A stretch of DNA of 40,312 nt, from the NCBI GenBank assembly GCA_030427825.1, contig JAUICO010000039.1, positions 1 through 40,312 of the forward strand. The letters run 5' to 3'. The notes under the pieces were generated by a model. The model ran no database searches and was not told the origin of the DNA. It saw only the letters and a program-made list of their open reading frames with translations. Made by a program: the position numbers and the translations under genes. This document shows, in pieces, positions 33,220 to 40,312 of this stretch (its first letter is position 1; every line of letters starts with the position of its first letter). Source of the DNA: a bacterium (lineage in GTDB: Bacteria > Myxococcota_A > Bradymonadia > REDH01).

Positions 33220-36200
33220 ATGACGACACCGGCTGTCAAGGAAAATAGACCGAGTTCGGGGCCGCAGGGTCCGGGTTCATTGCGGGTTCCGGCGCTGCCC
33301 GCCGCGGTCGCGAAAGCGGCTGCGGAGATAGGCAGGGCGATCGACGGCGAGGTACGGGTCGATGACACGCACCGTGTGATTTATGCGACCGATGCGAGCA
33401 TCTACGAGATCGTTCCCTACGGTGTCATCTTTCCACGCACGGCCGACGACCTTGTTGCGATCGTTCGTGTGTGTTCGCGGCATGGAATCCCGATAACCGC
33501 CCGCACGGCGGGGACGAGTCTTTCGGGGCAAACGGTGGGGCCGGGATTCGTTGTGGACACCGGCCGCTACATGAACCGGATCCTGAGCTTCGATGCGGAG
33601 CGGCGCGAGGTCACGGTCGAGCCCGGCGTGGTTCGCGACGATCTGAATCGCTTCCTCAAGACCCACGGCTTGTTGTTTGGTCCGGACACCTCGACCTCAA
33701 ACCGGTGCATGATCGGCGGAATGATCGGGAACAACTCGTCCGGTGCACACAGTATTCTCTACGGAACCACACGAGAGAATGTCGTTTCGATCGATGTTGT
33801 GTTCGCGGATGGCGAACGACACGTGGTTGGTGAAGCGGACCCGGAAGTGTGGTCGTCCTGGAAAGCAGACGATGGCCTGCTGGGTGCGGGTGTGCGTGCG
33901 ATCGACACTGCGTTGTCGAGGGATGCTGCGGCGATTGTATCGGGATACCCGAAGGTCGAGGTGTCGCGAAGAAACACCGGCTACCCGCTGGACGATGTCG
34001 CGGACAGCTGGTTGCACGGGGCGACGCGGAACCCGAGTCTGGCACGCTTTTTGTGTGGCACCGAAGGCACGATCGCGTTGACGGCGGCAGCTACTCTGAA
34101 GCTGGAGCCCATAAAGTCGCACGCGATACTCGTCGCCGCACACTATGAGACTCTCGACGAGGCGTTGGAAGCGACTGTTGAGATCGTCCGCTCCGAACCG
34201 GCGTCGATCGAGTTGATGGATCGCCGAGTTTTGGAGTTGTCCCGCAACAATCGCGAACAGGACCGAAACCGTTGGTTTGTAGACGGCGACCCCGGCGGGA
34301 TTCTTGTCGTTGAGTTCTACGGCGACAACGACGATCAGGTCCGTGACAAAGCAAACAAACTGGTGGAGCGACTGCGCGCCGCAGGCAGCGGTTACAGCTG
34401 GCCTGTGATCGAAGGTGCGAGGATGAAGAGCGTGTGGGAGCTGCGAAAGGCAGGGCTCGGCGTTCTGATGGGCGCGCCCGGCGACATTAAGCCGGCAACG
34501 GTCGTCGAGGACACAGCGGTCGCGGTGGCTGACCTGCCCGCGTACATTCGGGATTTCGCACGTGTGATGGCCAAATACGACGCAGATTGTGTGTATTATG
34601 CGCATGCGTCCGTCGGTGAGCTTCACATGCGGCCCGAGTTGAACCTGAAGGATCCGCGAGATGTGGAGCGGGCGAAGGGGATTGCGTCGGATATCGCTGA
34701 TCTTGTCGCGCAGTATCGCGGCTCGCTGTCCGGCGAACACGGCGACGGGCGGATCCGCGGATACTTTGTGCAGCGAGCCCTGGGAGACGCGGCCTGGGAG
34801 GCGATCGTCGCCGTAAAGCGGGCCTTCGACCCCGCGGGACTGTTGAATCCGGGCGTCATTGTGGACCCCCCGGAAATCGACGCGGACTGGCGCTACCATG
34901 AGGCCTACGAGGACCGCGAGCTTGAGAGCAACTTCGCGTTCGAGAAGGCGCAGGGTTTTCAACGGGCGGTCGAAGCCTGCAACGGGGCCGGCGTGTGCCG
35001 GCGGCCGGCGGAGTCCGGCGGCACGATGTGCCCCTCGTATATGGCAACAGGCGAGGAACGTGAGACGACTCGTGGCCGCGCGAACCTCTTTCGCCGGCTG
35101 ATCCAGGCCGGCCCTGATTCCCTCTACTCGTCCGAAGAGCTTCGGGATGCGCTGGACCTCTGTCTTTCGTGCAAGGGCTGTCTGAGCGACTGTCCCGCGT
35201 CCGTCGACATGGCGACGTTGAAGGCGGAGTTTCAGCAGGGATGGATGGATCGAGCCGGTGTGAAGCGCAGCGCGCGCATGTTCGCAGCGGTCACCGAGAT
35301 TACAGCGGGGTGGCAGTCGGTGCCGGGCGCCATGCGTATTGCCAACTTCGGGCAGGGCCTCGGACTAACGAAGTACTTATTTAAGAAGATCCTTAACGTG
35401 CACCCTGCGCGAAGACTCCCGGATTTCGCAACGCAGTCATTCCATAAACACTTCCATAAGCGGGGCGGGTCCACACTGCAGGGTGCTCTGGGAACAGTGT
35501 GCCTCTTCGTTGACGAGTTCAGCGATCGGTACGAACCTGAAATCGCCGCCGCCGCCGTCGAGCTGCTCGAAGCCGGAGGCTATCGCGTGGTAGCTCCGAG
35601 GCTTCGGGCATCGGGACGAACCTGGCTGAGCAAAGGCTTCGTGCGCGAGGCAAAATCGCGTATCGAGGCGAACCTGGCGTTGCTCTACCCGCTGCTCGGT
35701 GAGGTAGACGCCATCGTCGGGATCGAGCCGTCGGCGGTGCTGACGATGGTCGATGAGGCGCTCGACCTGCCGCGGGAGCGCGAGATTCGAGAGCGCGCGC
35801 GAGCCGTCGCCGACAAGATTCGTCTCGTGCAGGACTTTGTCGCGGAAGCGTCTGCGGCAGGGCGGTGGCGGGGTGAGTGGACCGACGAACCGCGTCGGGT
35901 GTTGCTGCACGGGCACTGCCACCAGAAAGCGCTCGTCGGCGTCGAAGGTACAGTGAAAGCCCTGTCTCTGCCCGAAAACTGGAGCGTAGAGACCATCCCC
36001 TCGGGCTGCTGCGGAATGGCGGGAAGCTTCGGCTACGAAGCCGATCACTATGAGACTTCGATGAAGATAGGAGAGCTCGTGCTCTTCCCCGCCGTGCGCA
36101 ACGCGCCGGAAGCGACGATCGCGGCTGTTGGAACCTCATGCCGCCACCAGATCGCCGACGGGACCGGTGCGGTGGCCGTCCACCCGATCGAGCTGCTCCG

Positions 36201-36231
36201 TGACGCCGTCAAAACGACCGCGCTGGCCTGA
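33220..36231 (+). CDS. FAD/Fe-S dehydrogenase, YdiJ (D-2-hydroxyglutarate) type
   Basis: 1003 residues, close to E. coli YdiJ. The N-terminal half is a PCMH-type FAD-binding oxidase (ARTAGTSLSGQTVGPG and CMIGGMIGNNSSGAHSI mark the FAD pocket), with an FAD-linked C-terminal domain around LSGEHGDGRIRGYF. The C-terminal half is a two-cluster iron-sulfur segment: Cys587 begins the first set (CNGAGVCRR with MCPSY), and Cys648, Cys651, Cys654 and Cys658 (CLSCKGCLSDC) form the second. A CCG-domain pair follows: HGHCHQKALVG (His897) and SGCCGMAGSFGYE (Cys930, Cys931). Proteins of this type oxidise D-2-hydroxy acids such as D-2-hydroxyglutarate or D-lactate. The exact substrate is not settled by the sequence. 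Confidence 0.9.
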   Translation: MTTPAVKENRPSSGPQGPGSLRVPALPAAVAKAAAEIGRAIDGEVRVDDTHRVIYATDASIYEIVPYGVIFPRTADDLVAIVRVCSRHGIPITARTAGTSLSGQTVGPGFVVDTGRYMNRILSFDAERREVTVEPGVVRDDLNRFLKTHGLLFGPDTSTSNRCMIGGMIGNNSSGAHSILYGTTRENVVSIDVVFADGERHVVGEADPEVWSSWKADDGLLGAGVRAIDTALSRDAAAIVSGYPKVEVSRRNTGYPLDDVADSWLHGATRNPSLARFLCGTEGTIALTAAATLKLEPIKSHAILVAAHYETLDEALEATVEIVRSEPASIELMDRRVLELSRNNREQDRNRWFVDGDPGGILVVEFYGDNDDQVRDKANKLVERLRAAGSGYSWPVIEGARMKSVWELRKAGLGVLMGAPGDIKPATVVEDTAVAVADLPAYIRDFARVMAKYDADCVYYAHASVGELHMRPELNLKDPRDVERAKGIASDIADLVAQYRGSLSGEHGDGRIRGYFVQRALGDAAWEAIVAVKRAFDPAGLLNPGVIVDPPEIDADWRYHEAYEDRELESNFAFEKAQGFQRAVEACNGAGVCRRPAESGGTMCPSYMATGEERETTRGRANLFRRLIQAGPDSLYSSEELRDALDLCLSCKGCLSDCPASVDMATLKAEFQQGWMDRAGVKRSARMFAAVTEITAGWQSVPGAMRIANFGQGLGLTKYLFKKILNVHPARRLPDFATQSFHKHFHKRGGSTLQGALGTVCLFVDEFSDRYEPEIAAAAVELLEAGGYRVVAPRLRASGRTWLSKGFVREAKSRIEANLALLYPLLGEVDAIVGIEPSAVLTMVDEALDLPREREIRERARAVADKIRLVQDFVAEASAAGRWRGEWTDEPRRVLLHGHCHQKALVGVEGTVKALSLPENWSVETIPSGCCGMAGSFGYEADHYETSMKIGELVLFPAVRNAPEATIAAVGTSCRHQIADGTGAVAVHPIELLRDAVKTTALA

Positions 36232-36238
36232 GGATCGG

Positions 36239-36270
36239 CTCCGGCGTCGTCAGCGTAGAGTGTGCCGGAG
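36239..36270. terminator. possible bidirectional terminator hairpin
   Basis: The inverted repeat CTCCGGC (36239-36245) and GCCGGAG (36264-36270) lies in the 56-bp gap between the convergent dehydrogenase and CbiX-like genes. The 18-nt loop is large and no T-run follows. Confidence 0.3.
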
Positions 36271-36287
36271 AGCGCGACCGGTGCGCG

Positions 36288-37043
36288 TCACCCGCTCGAT
36301 GCTACGGTCAGTACACAATCGACGAGCAGATCGGCGATTGCGGGGTGTTCACCCACAGCCGGGGTGATCGCCACCGCCTCGAAGTGAGCGCTGAGCTGAG
36401 CCGCCGCGACCGGATCGCCGAGTCCGATGCGCTGCGGAATGTCGTTGAGGCTGTGATCTCCGTCCGCGACAAGAAAGGGGACGACGACAACGTAGGAACG
36501 CGTGCAGTGCGTCCGCAGTGATTCGAGTAGGGGGACGGCATCGAGAAAGGCCGTATGCACGGCCGGTGCCGTTGAGCGACACCGTAGTGTCTCGGCTGCA
36601 CGCAGGGTGCTGTGGGTACTCTCAGCATCGCGGTGTGAGCCGTGGCCGACGAGCAGCACATCGCAGGAGTCCGCGCTGACGCCCAGCTCGTCAGCGGCTT
36701 CGGCCACCATAATCTCGATGATGTCGACAATCCCCGGGTGTAAGCCGACGGGGCCGGCAACCTTGAAGGGCTCCTGCCCGTCGTCTCCGGCGGCGGCGGC
36801 GAGTTCACGCGGGAATACGGTGCCCGCAAAGTAACCATCGGACATGAGCAGTGGCGCCACTGTCACACCGTCCGTCGCGGCGTCACGTAGGAAGGGCGGG
36901 TGCTTGTAGAACGCTACCTCAACACGTCCGACTCTCGGGTTTCCACGCAGCAGAGAGGCGTGCCGATAGGCAGGGTGCTCGTTCGGGTCGCTGTCGCCGC
37001 CGCTGCCGTGAGCGGCGATCAGAATGTCAGGTCGCTTGTCCAT
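36288..37043 (-). CDS. CbiX/SirB-like chelatase, two domains
   Basis: 251 residues with two tandem CbiX-type halves. The first has AAHGSGGD (His12) and a PLLMSDGYFAGT loop, where the second metal-binding His of the family is Phe72. The second has LVGHGSHRDAES (His134) and PFLVADGDHSLNDIP (His197). So only the second half retains both histidines that hold the metal and tetrapyrrole. Such enzymes put Co, Fe or Ni into sirohydrochlorin, or belong to the DR2241-like branch, which the first-half loop resembles. Start at 37043 is chosen by the usual N-terminus; 37109 is possible. The neighbouring genes give no metal clue. Confidence 0.82.
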   Translation of the reverse strand: MDKRPDILIAAHGSGGDSDPNEHPAYRHASLLRGNPRVGRVEVAFYKHPPFLRDAATDGVTVAPLLMSDGYFAGTVFPRELAAAAGDDGQEPFKVAGPVGLHPGIVDIIEIMVAEAADELGVSADSCDVLLVGHGSHRDAESTHSTLRAAETLRCRSTAPAVHTAFLDAVPLLESLRTHCTRSYVVVVPFLVADGDHSLNDIPQRIGLGDPVAAAQLSAHFEAVAITPAVGEHPAIADLLVDCVLTVASSG

Positions 37044-37306
37044 GAGCCGGTGATACGACGCGTTGCGTCCACATGCACCCTCGCTCAACGAGATCTTCGG
37101 CGGGTCCATGACATCCGAGACAGGTACACCCGCTTGAAGGCGTCCGGAGGCCTGGAGCCCTTCGTCAGAGCGCGAGAGGGAGTCTCGTACCCGCCACCCG
37201 TCGCAGCCCTCCGAAAATTTGGGGGCCGGGAACCGGGGTAGTAGATTCACCGTCTGATACGGTCGCACACGGTGTGGCCGCATAGGAACGTGCTCAGGAC
37301 GGTGTG

Positions 37307-40303
37307 ATGGCACAGCAGGCGGCGGCTCGAAGGCGGGGAAAGAGAAAGGGGGAAACACCACGAGCTCCGGCTCATGTGCGTGTAGAGATCCCGGGAATTC
37401 TCGTGGCGGCGTCCACGCTGCTGCTCTTTCTGGCGCTGGTCTCGTACCGGCCGCCGCAGGGAACCACGCTGGCGTCGGACTGGATCGGACCGGCCGGCGC
37501 CACCCTCGCTGACGCGCTCTATTTCATGTTCGGTCTGGGTGCGTACTCCTTCGTCTTCGTGGGGGTCGCTTCGGCGGTAACCCTGCTGCTGGGGCGCAAG
37601 GTCTTCCAGCGCCTGGCTCATGGCGTGGGTGCATTTCTCTTCGTTGTGTTCGGTTCCACGCTGCTGGCTACGATTGCGCCCCGAGCGGAGGCCTTCGGCC
37701 ACCTGCTCGGAGGCCTCCTGGGCGACGCGGGTGCGACACTGATCGGCGGACTCATCGGCAGTGTGGGCGCTGTTGTCGTCTCGATGGCGATGCTCCTTGT
37801 CGCTACAGTCCTCGTCACCGAGCTGCGCGTCGCCGTGCTCGCGCGCCGCTTCTGGGCGCGCGTGAGCCTGTACCTTCCGGAGTTTGCCGGCGGTCGAACG
37901 GAAGATGCGAGAGCGCGTTACGGATCGAAAGACCAGCCGCGACGTCGACTGCTGGCGCCGATCGGAATGTGGTTCGGCCGCATGATCGAGGCCCGTCGTC
38001 GTCGCCGCGAAGATCGATTGCAGGAGCGGCAGGCGCTTGCCGCCGATGCAGACAAAGCCCGCAAAGCTGCGGTTGAGGCTGACGCGAAAAGTGTGGACAT
38101 CGAAGACGCGCGGAGCGCCGAAGCTCCGATACGCACGTCGAAGCGCGCGATGGCAGCTGTTGCCGCTCCGGTGGAGGAGCCGGTGGCCGCAGAGAACGCA
38201 GGCAGGCGCACAGCGAGCAGGAAGAAGAAGGCGGGCGCCGTAGCCCCGGTCGAAGAGGACCTCTCGGCGGCCGGTGGGCGTGATTGGCTCAAAGAGCCTG
38301 TCGCCGGGGTGCCGGCTTCCGAGGCCGTCGGCGCGGCCGACGCCGAGCAGCCGGCTGCGGAAGCTTCGATTCGTGACCGTGTACGCGCTCGAATCAAGCA
38401 GTCCCGCGCACGAGGTGAAGCCTCGGCCGTCGGGAGTGTTGAACTGAAGAAGGACCACGTCCCGCCGGGCTCTACGGCGGGTGACGTCGCTCCAAATCCG
38501 TCCATGCGACGCGCTCCGCGAGCAGGCGCTGAGGCTGCGCCCACCCCGGCGACGCCGCAGCCCGACGAGCTGCCCCAGGCGGCGGATACCGCCGTTGTGA
38601 ACGTCGTGCCTGCCGAAGTCTTTGACGCGAGCGAGGATGTCGACGTCCACGAAACACCGACGATTCCGATCGCGCTCAAGTCTGCCGCCGCGGATGAGGC
38701 GCGCGAGGAGGCTGATGGCCCGAAAATTGTGGAGTCCGATGCCCAGAAGCAGCGCAAGTCCTCCATAGAAATCGAGCGCGCGGCACGACAGAACAAGCGC
38801 CGGGTCACCACGAGCGACGAGTGGAGCTTCCCGCCGCTGAAGTTTCTTCAATACGTGGAGCCGGACGCCGATCGCATTGACGAAGACGCGTTGAAGCGAA
38901 CTGCTGCAAACCTTGAGGCCGTGCTCGCGGACTTCCGCGTGGAGGGCCGTGTCACCGGGATCTGCCCGGGCCCGGTTGTCACCCGCTACGAGTATGAACC
39001 TGAGGCGGGCACCAAGATCAGTCGCATCAGCGGCCTGTCGGACGACGTCGCGATGCGCCTGCGTGCAGAGAAAGTCCGCATTATCGCGCCGATTCCCGGC
39101 AAGGGATGTGTGGGTTTCGAGATTCCCAACGACTCGCGCGAGACCGTGTACCTGAAAGAGGTGCTCGCGGACGACAAGTTCACCAAGTCGAAAAGCAAAC
39201 TCACTGTGGCTCTGGGCAAGGACATTGAGGGGTTCCCCATCGTCGCCAACCTCGCGAAGATGCCACATCTGCTCGTCGCCGGTACGACAGGTTCAGGTAA
39301 GTCGGTGTCGGTGAATGCGATGATTACAAGCATTCTCTACAACGCTACCCCGGACGAAGTTCGGATGATCCTGATCGACCCGAAGCAGCTCGAGTTTGCG
39401 GTGTATGAGGATATCCCGCACCTTCTTCTGCCTGTCGTTACCGACCCGTCGAAGGCCGCCCAGGCTCTGCAGTGGGCGGTGCTTGAGATGGACCGACGAT
39501 ACAAGTTGATGAAGGACCTGAAGGTTCGAAACATCGCCGGCTACAATGACAAGCTGCACCGTCTGGAGGAGAAGCATCGCCAGGGGCGGCTGCTGCCCGG
39601 AGACGATGTCGCGGACCTGCTGAGCGAGGTCGATGACGACGGCCGCCCGACGCACCGCCACATGCCGTACATCATGGTGATCGTGGACGAGTTCGCTGAC
39701 CTGATGATGGTCTCGGGCAAGGAAGTCGAGATCGCGGTTGCCCGTCTCGCGCAGAAAGCCCGCGCTGCTGGAATTCACTGCATTCTGGCGACACAGCGTC
39801 CATCAGTCGATGTGTTGACCGGTCTGATCAAAGCAAACTTCCCGACCCGTATGTCGTTCCGGCTCATGTCCGGCACCGACAGCCGCACAGTCCTCGACAC
39901 GATGGGGGCAGAGAACCTGCTCGGTATGGGTGACATGTTATTCCGGCCCCCCGGGCGCTCGGACCTTGTCCGAGTGCATGGCGCGTTCGTCGACGAAGAC
40001 GAGATCGAGCAGGTTGTCGACTACGTAAAGGCCCAGCGCGCGCCGGACTACGACGAGTCCATCCTGGCAGCGGCTTCAGCAGCAGCCGGCGCCACTGACG
40101 AGCCCGTTGACGACATGTACGACCAGGCCGTCGAGTGCGTGTGTGATGCCGGGTACGCGTCGATCTCGATGATCCAGCGAAAGCTGCGCATCGGCTACAA
40201 CCGCGCAGCGCGCATCATGGACGAGATGGAAGCGCAGGGCATCGTGAGCCCGGCTTCAGGCGGAAGCGCACGGCGGGAAGTACTCGCCGGCTCCTTCAAC
40301 TGA
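37307..40303 (+). CDS. ftsK: DNA translocase FtsK
   Basis: 998 residues. An N-terminal membrane domain with about four helices (residues 28-168) is followed by a long acidic/Ala-rich linker (about 185-500) and then the motor. Walker A GTTGSGKS spans 659-666 and VDEFADLMM (Asp794) is the Walker B. DPKQLEFAVYEDIPHLLLPV and MSFRLMSGTDSRTVLD are characteristic FtsK/SpoIIIE stretches. The C-terminal winged-helix gamma domain (AGYASISMIQRKLRIGYNRA) reads polarity sequences on the chromosome. FtsK moves DNA through the division septum and activates dimer resolution at dif. ATG 37307 has AGGA seven bases upstream; the GTG just before is the alternative. Complete within the window. Confidence 0.96.
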   Translation: MAQQAAARRRGKRKGETPRAPAHVRVEIPGILVAASTLLLFLALVSYRPPQGTTLASDWIGPAGATLADALYFMFGLGAYSFVFVGVASAVTLLLGRKVFQRLAHGVGAFLFVVFGSTLLATIAPRAEAFGHLLGGLLGDAGATLIGGLIGSVGAVVVSMAMLLVATVLVTELRVAVLARRFWARVSLYLPEFAGGRTEDARARYGSKDQPRRRLLAPIGMWFGRMIEARRRRREDRLQERQALAADADKARKAAVEADAKSVDIEDARSAEAPIRTSKRAMAAVAAPVEEPVAAENAGRRTASRKKKAGAVAPVEEDLSAAGGRDWLKEPVAGVPASEAVGAADAEQPAAEASIRDRVRARIKQSRARGEASAVGSVELKKDHVPPGSTAGDVAPNPSMRRAPRAGAEAAPTPATPQPDELPQAADTAVVNVVPAEVFDASEDVDVHETPTIPIALKSAAADEAREEADGPKIVESDAQKQRKSSIEIERAARQNKRRVTTSDEWSFPPLKFLQYVEPDADRIDEDALKRTAANLEAVLADFRVEGRVTGICPGPVVTRYEYEPEAGTKISRISGLSDDVAMRLRAEKVRIIAPIPGKGCVGFEIPNDSRETVYLKEVLADDKFTKSKSKLTVALGKDIEGFPIVANLAKMPHLLVAGTTGSGKSVSVNAMITSILYNATPDEVRMILIDPKQLEFAVYEDIPHLLLPVVTDPSKAAQALQWAVLEMDRRYKLMKDLKVRNIAGYNDKLHRLEEKHRQGRLLPGDDVADLLSEVDDDGRPTHRHMPYIMVIVDEFADLMMVSGKEVEIAVARLAQKARAAGIHCILATQRPSVDVLTGLIKANFPTRMSFRLMSGTDSRTVLDTMGAENLLGMGDMLFRPPGRSDLVRVHGAFVDEDEIEQVVDYVKAQRAPDYDESILAAASAAAGATDEPVDDMYDQAVECVCDAGYASISMIQRKLRIGYNRAARIMDEMEAQGIVSPASGGSARREVLAGSFN

Positions 40304-40312
40304 CGCCACGTC

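Noticed and set aside
37247..39268. Minus-strand open frame of 673 codons over ftsK
   Set aside because: Antisense to the ftsK membrane and linker region; no recognisable motif.

Overview
The window is a GC-rich stretch of a Gram-negative chromosome. An outer membrane is indicated by a TolC-type protein, an RND pump, an OmpA-domain protein and many lipobox-bearing lipoproteins. Several traits recall Myxococcota and neighbouring former Deltaproteobacteria such as the Bradymonadales: a Cys-rich lipoprotein with an Asp/Thr/Gly linker, a two-gene ArsA/Get3-like ATPase operon, stand-alone cyclic-nucleotide-binding proteins and many secreted proteins of unknown function. The taxonomy is an inference. 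I see no tRNA, rRNA, insertion sequence, prophage or CRISPR array.

Layout. Positions 1-590 (minus) hold a small lipoprotein gene overlapping the start of a UMF1-type MFS transporter that runs off the left edge. Positions 650-4003 (plus) hold a multi-hairpin repeat, pyrB and two overlapping ArsA/Get3-like ATPase genes with complementary motif losses. Positions 4155-6766 (plus) encode a TPR-like lipoprotein and a LysM-LysM-MepA murein endopeptidase. Positions 6777-10508 hold two adjacent cyclic-nucleotide-binding-domain genes (minus), a secreted two-repeat protein (plus) and an odd SDR-fold protein with a Cys4 module (minus). Positions 10597-14496 hold a lipoprotein (plus), the Cys-rich lipoprotein (minus) and ribosomal protein S1 (minus). 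Positions 14790-18150 (plus) hold a large low-complexity protein, an OmpA-domain protein and another lipoprotein.

Positions 18171-26103 (minus) are a five-gene efflux operon read as tetR, membrane fusion lipoprotein, RND pump, TolC-like channel and CPBP membrane protease. Two matching palindromes lie upstream of tetR. The pump has an extra stretch of about 50 residues with two hydrophobic segments inside its first membrane bundle. Positions 26353-28799 hold a zinc-ribbon membrane protein (plus) and panB-panC (minus). Positions 29159-31370 (plus) hold a putative secreted protein and citrate synthase. Positions 31648-33165 (minus) hold queE and folE2, which share the 7-deazaguanine (queuosine/preQ0) route. 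Positions 33220-40303 hold a large FAD/Fe-S dehydrogenase of the YdiJ/D-2-hydroxyglutarate type (plus), a two-domain CbiX/SirB-like chelatase (minus) and a full-length ftsK (plus).

The most unusual signals are four related copies of a mosaic repeat built from perfect hairpins with mostly 3-nt loops (650-750, 28985-29055, 31385-31453 and, inverted, 31559-31627), the enlarged RND pump, the complementary ATPase pair, the SDR-fold protein with no Tyr in its YxxxK position, and the asymmetric pairs of CNB proteins and chelatase domains. No single island looks like a classical defence or mobile system. Functions of the secreted hypotheticals remain unknown.
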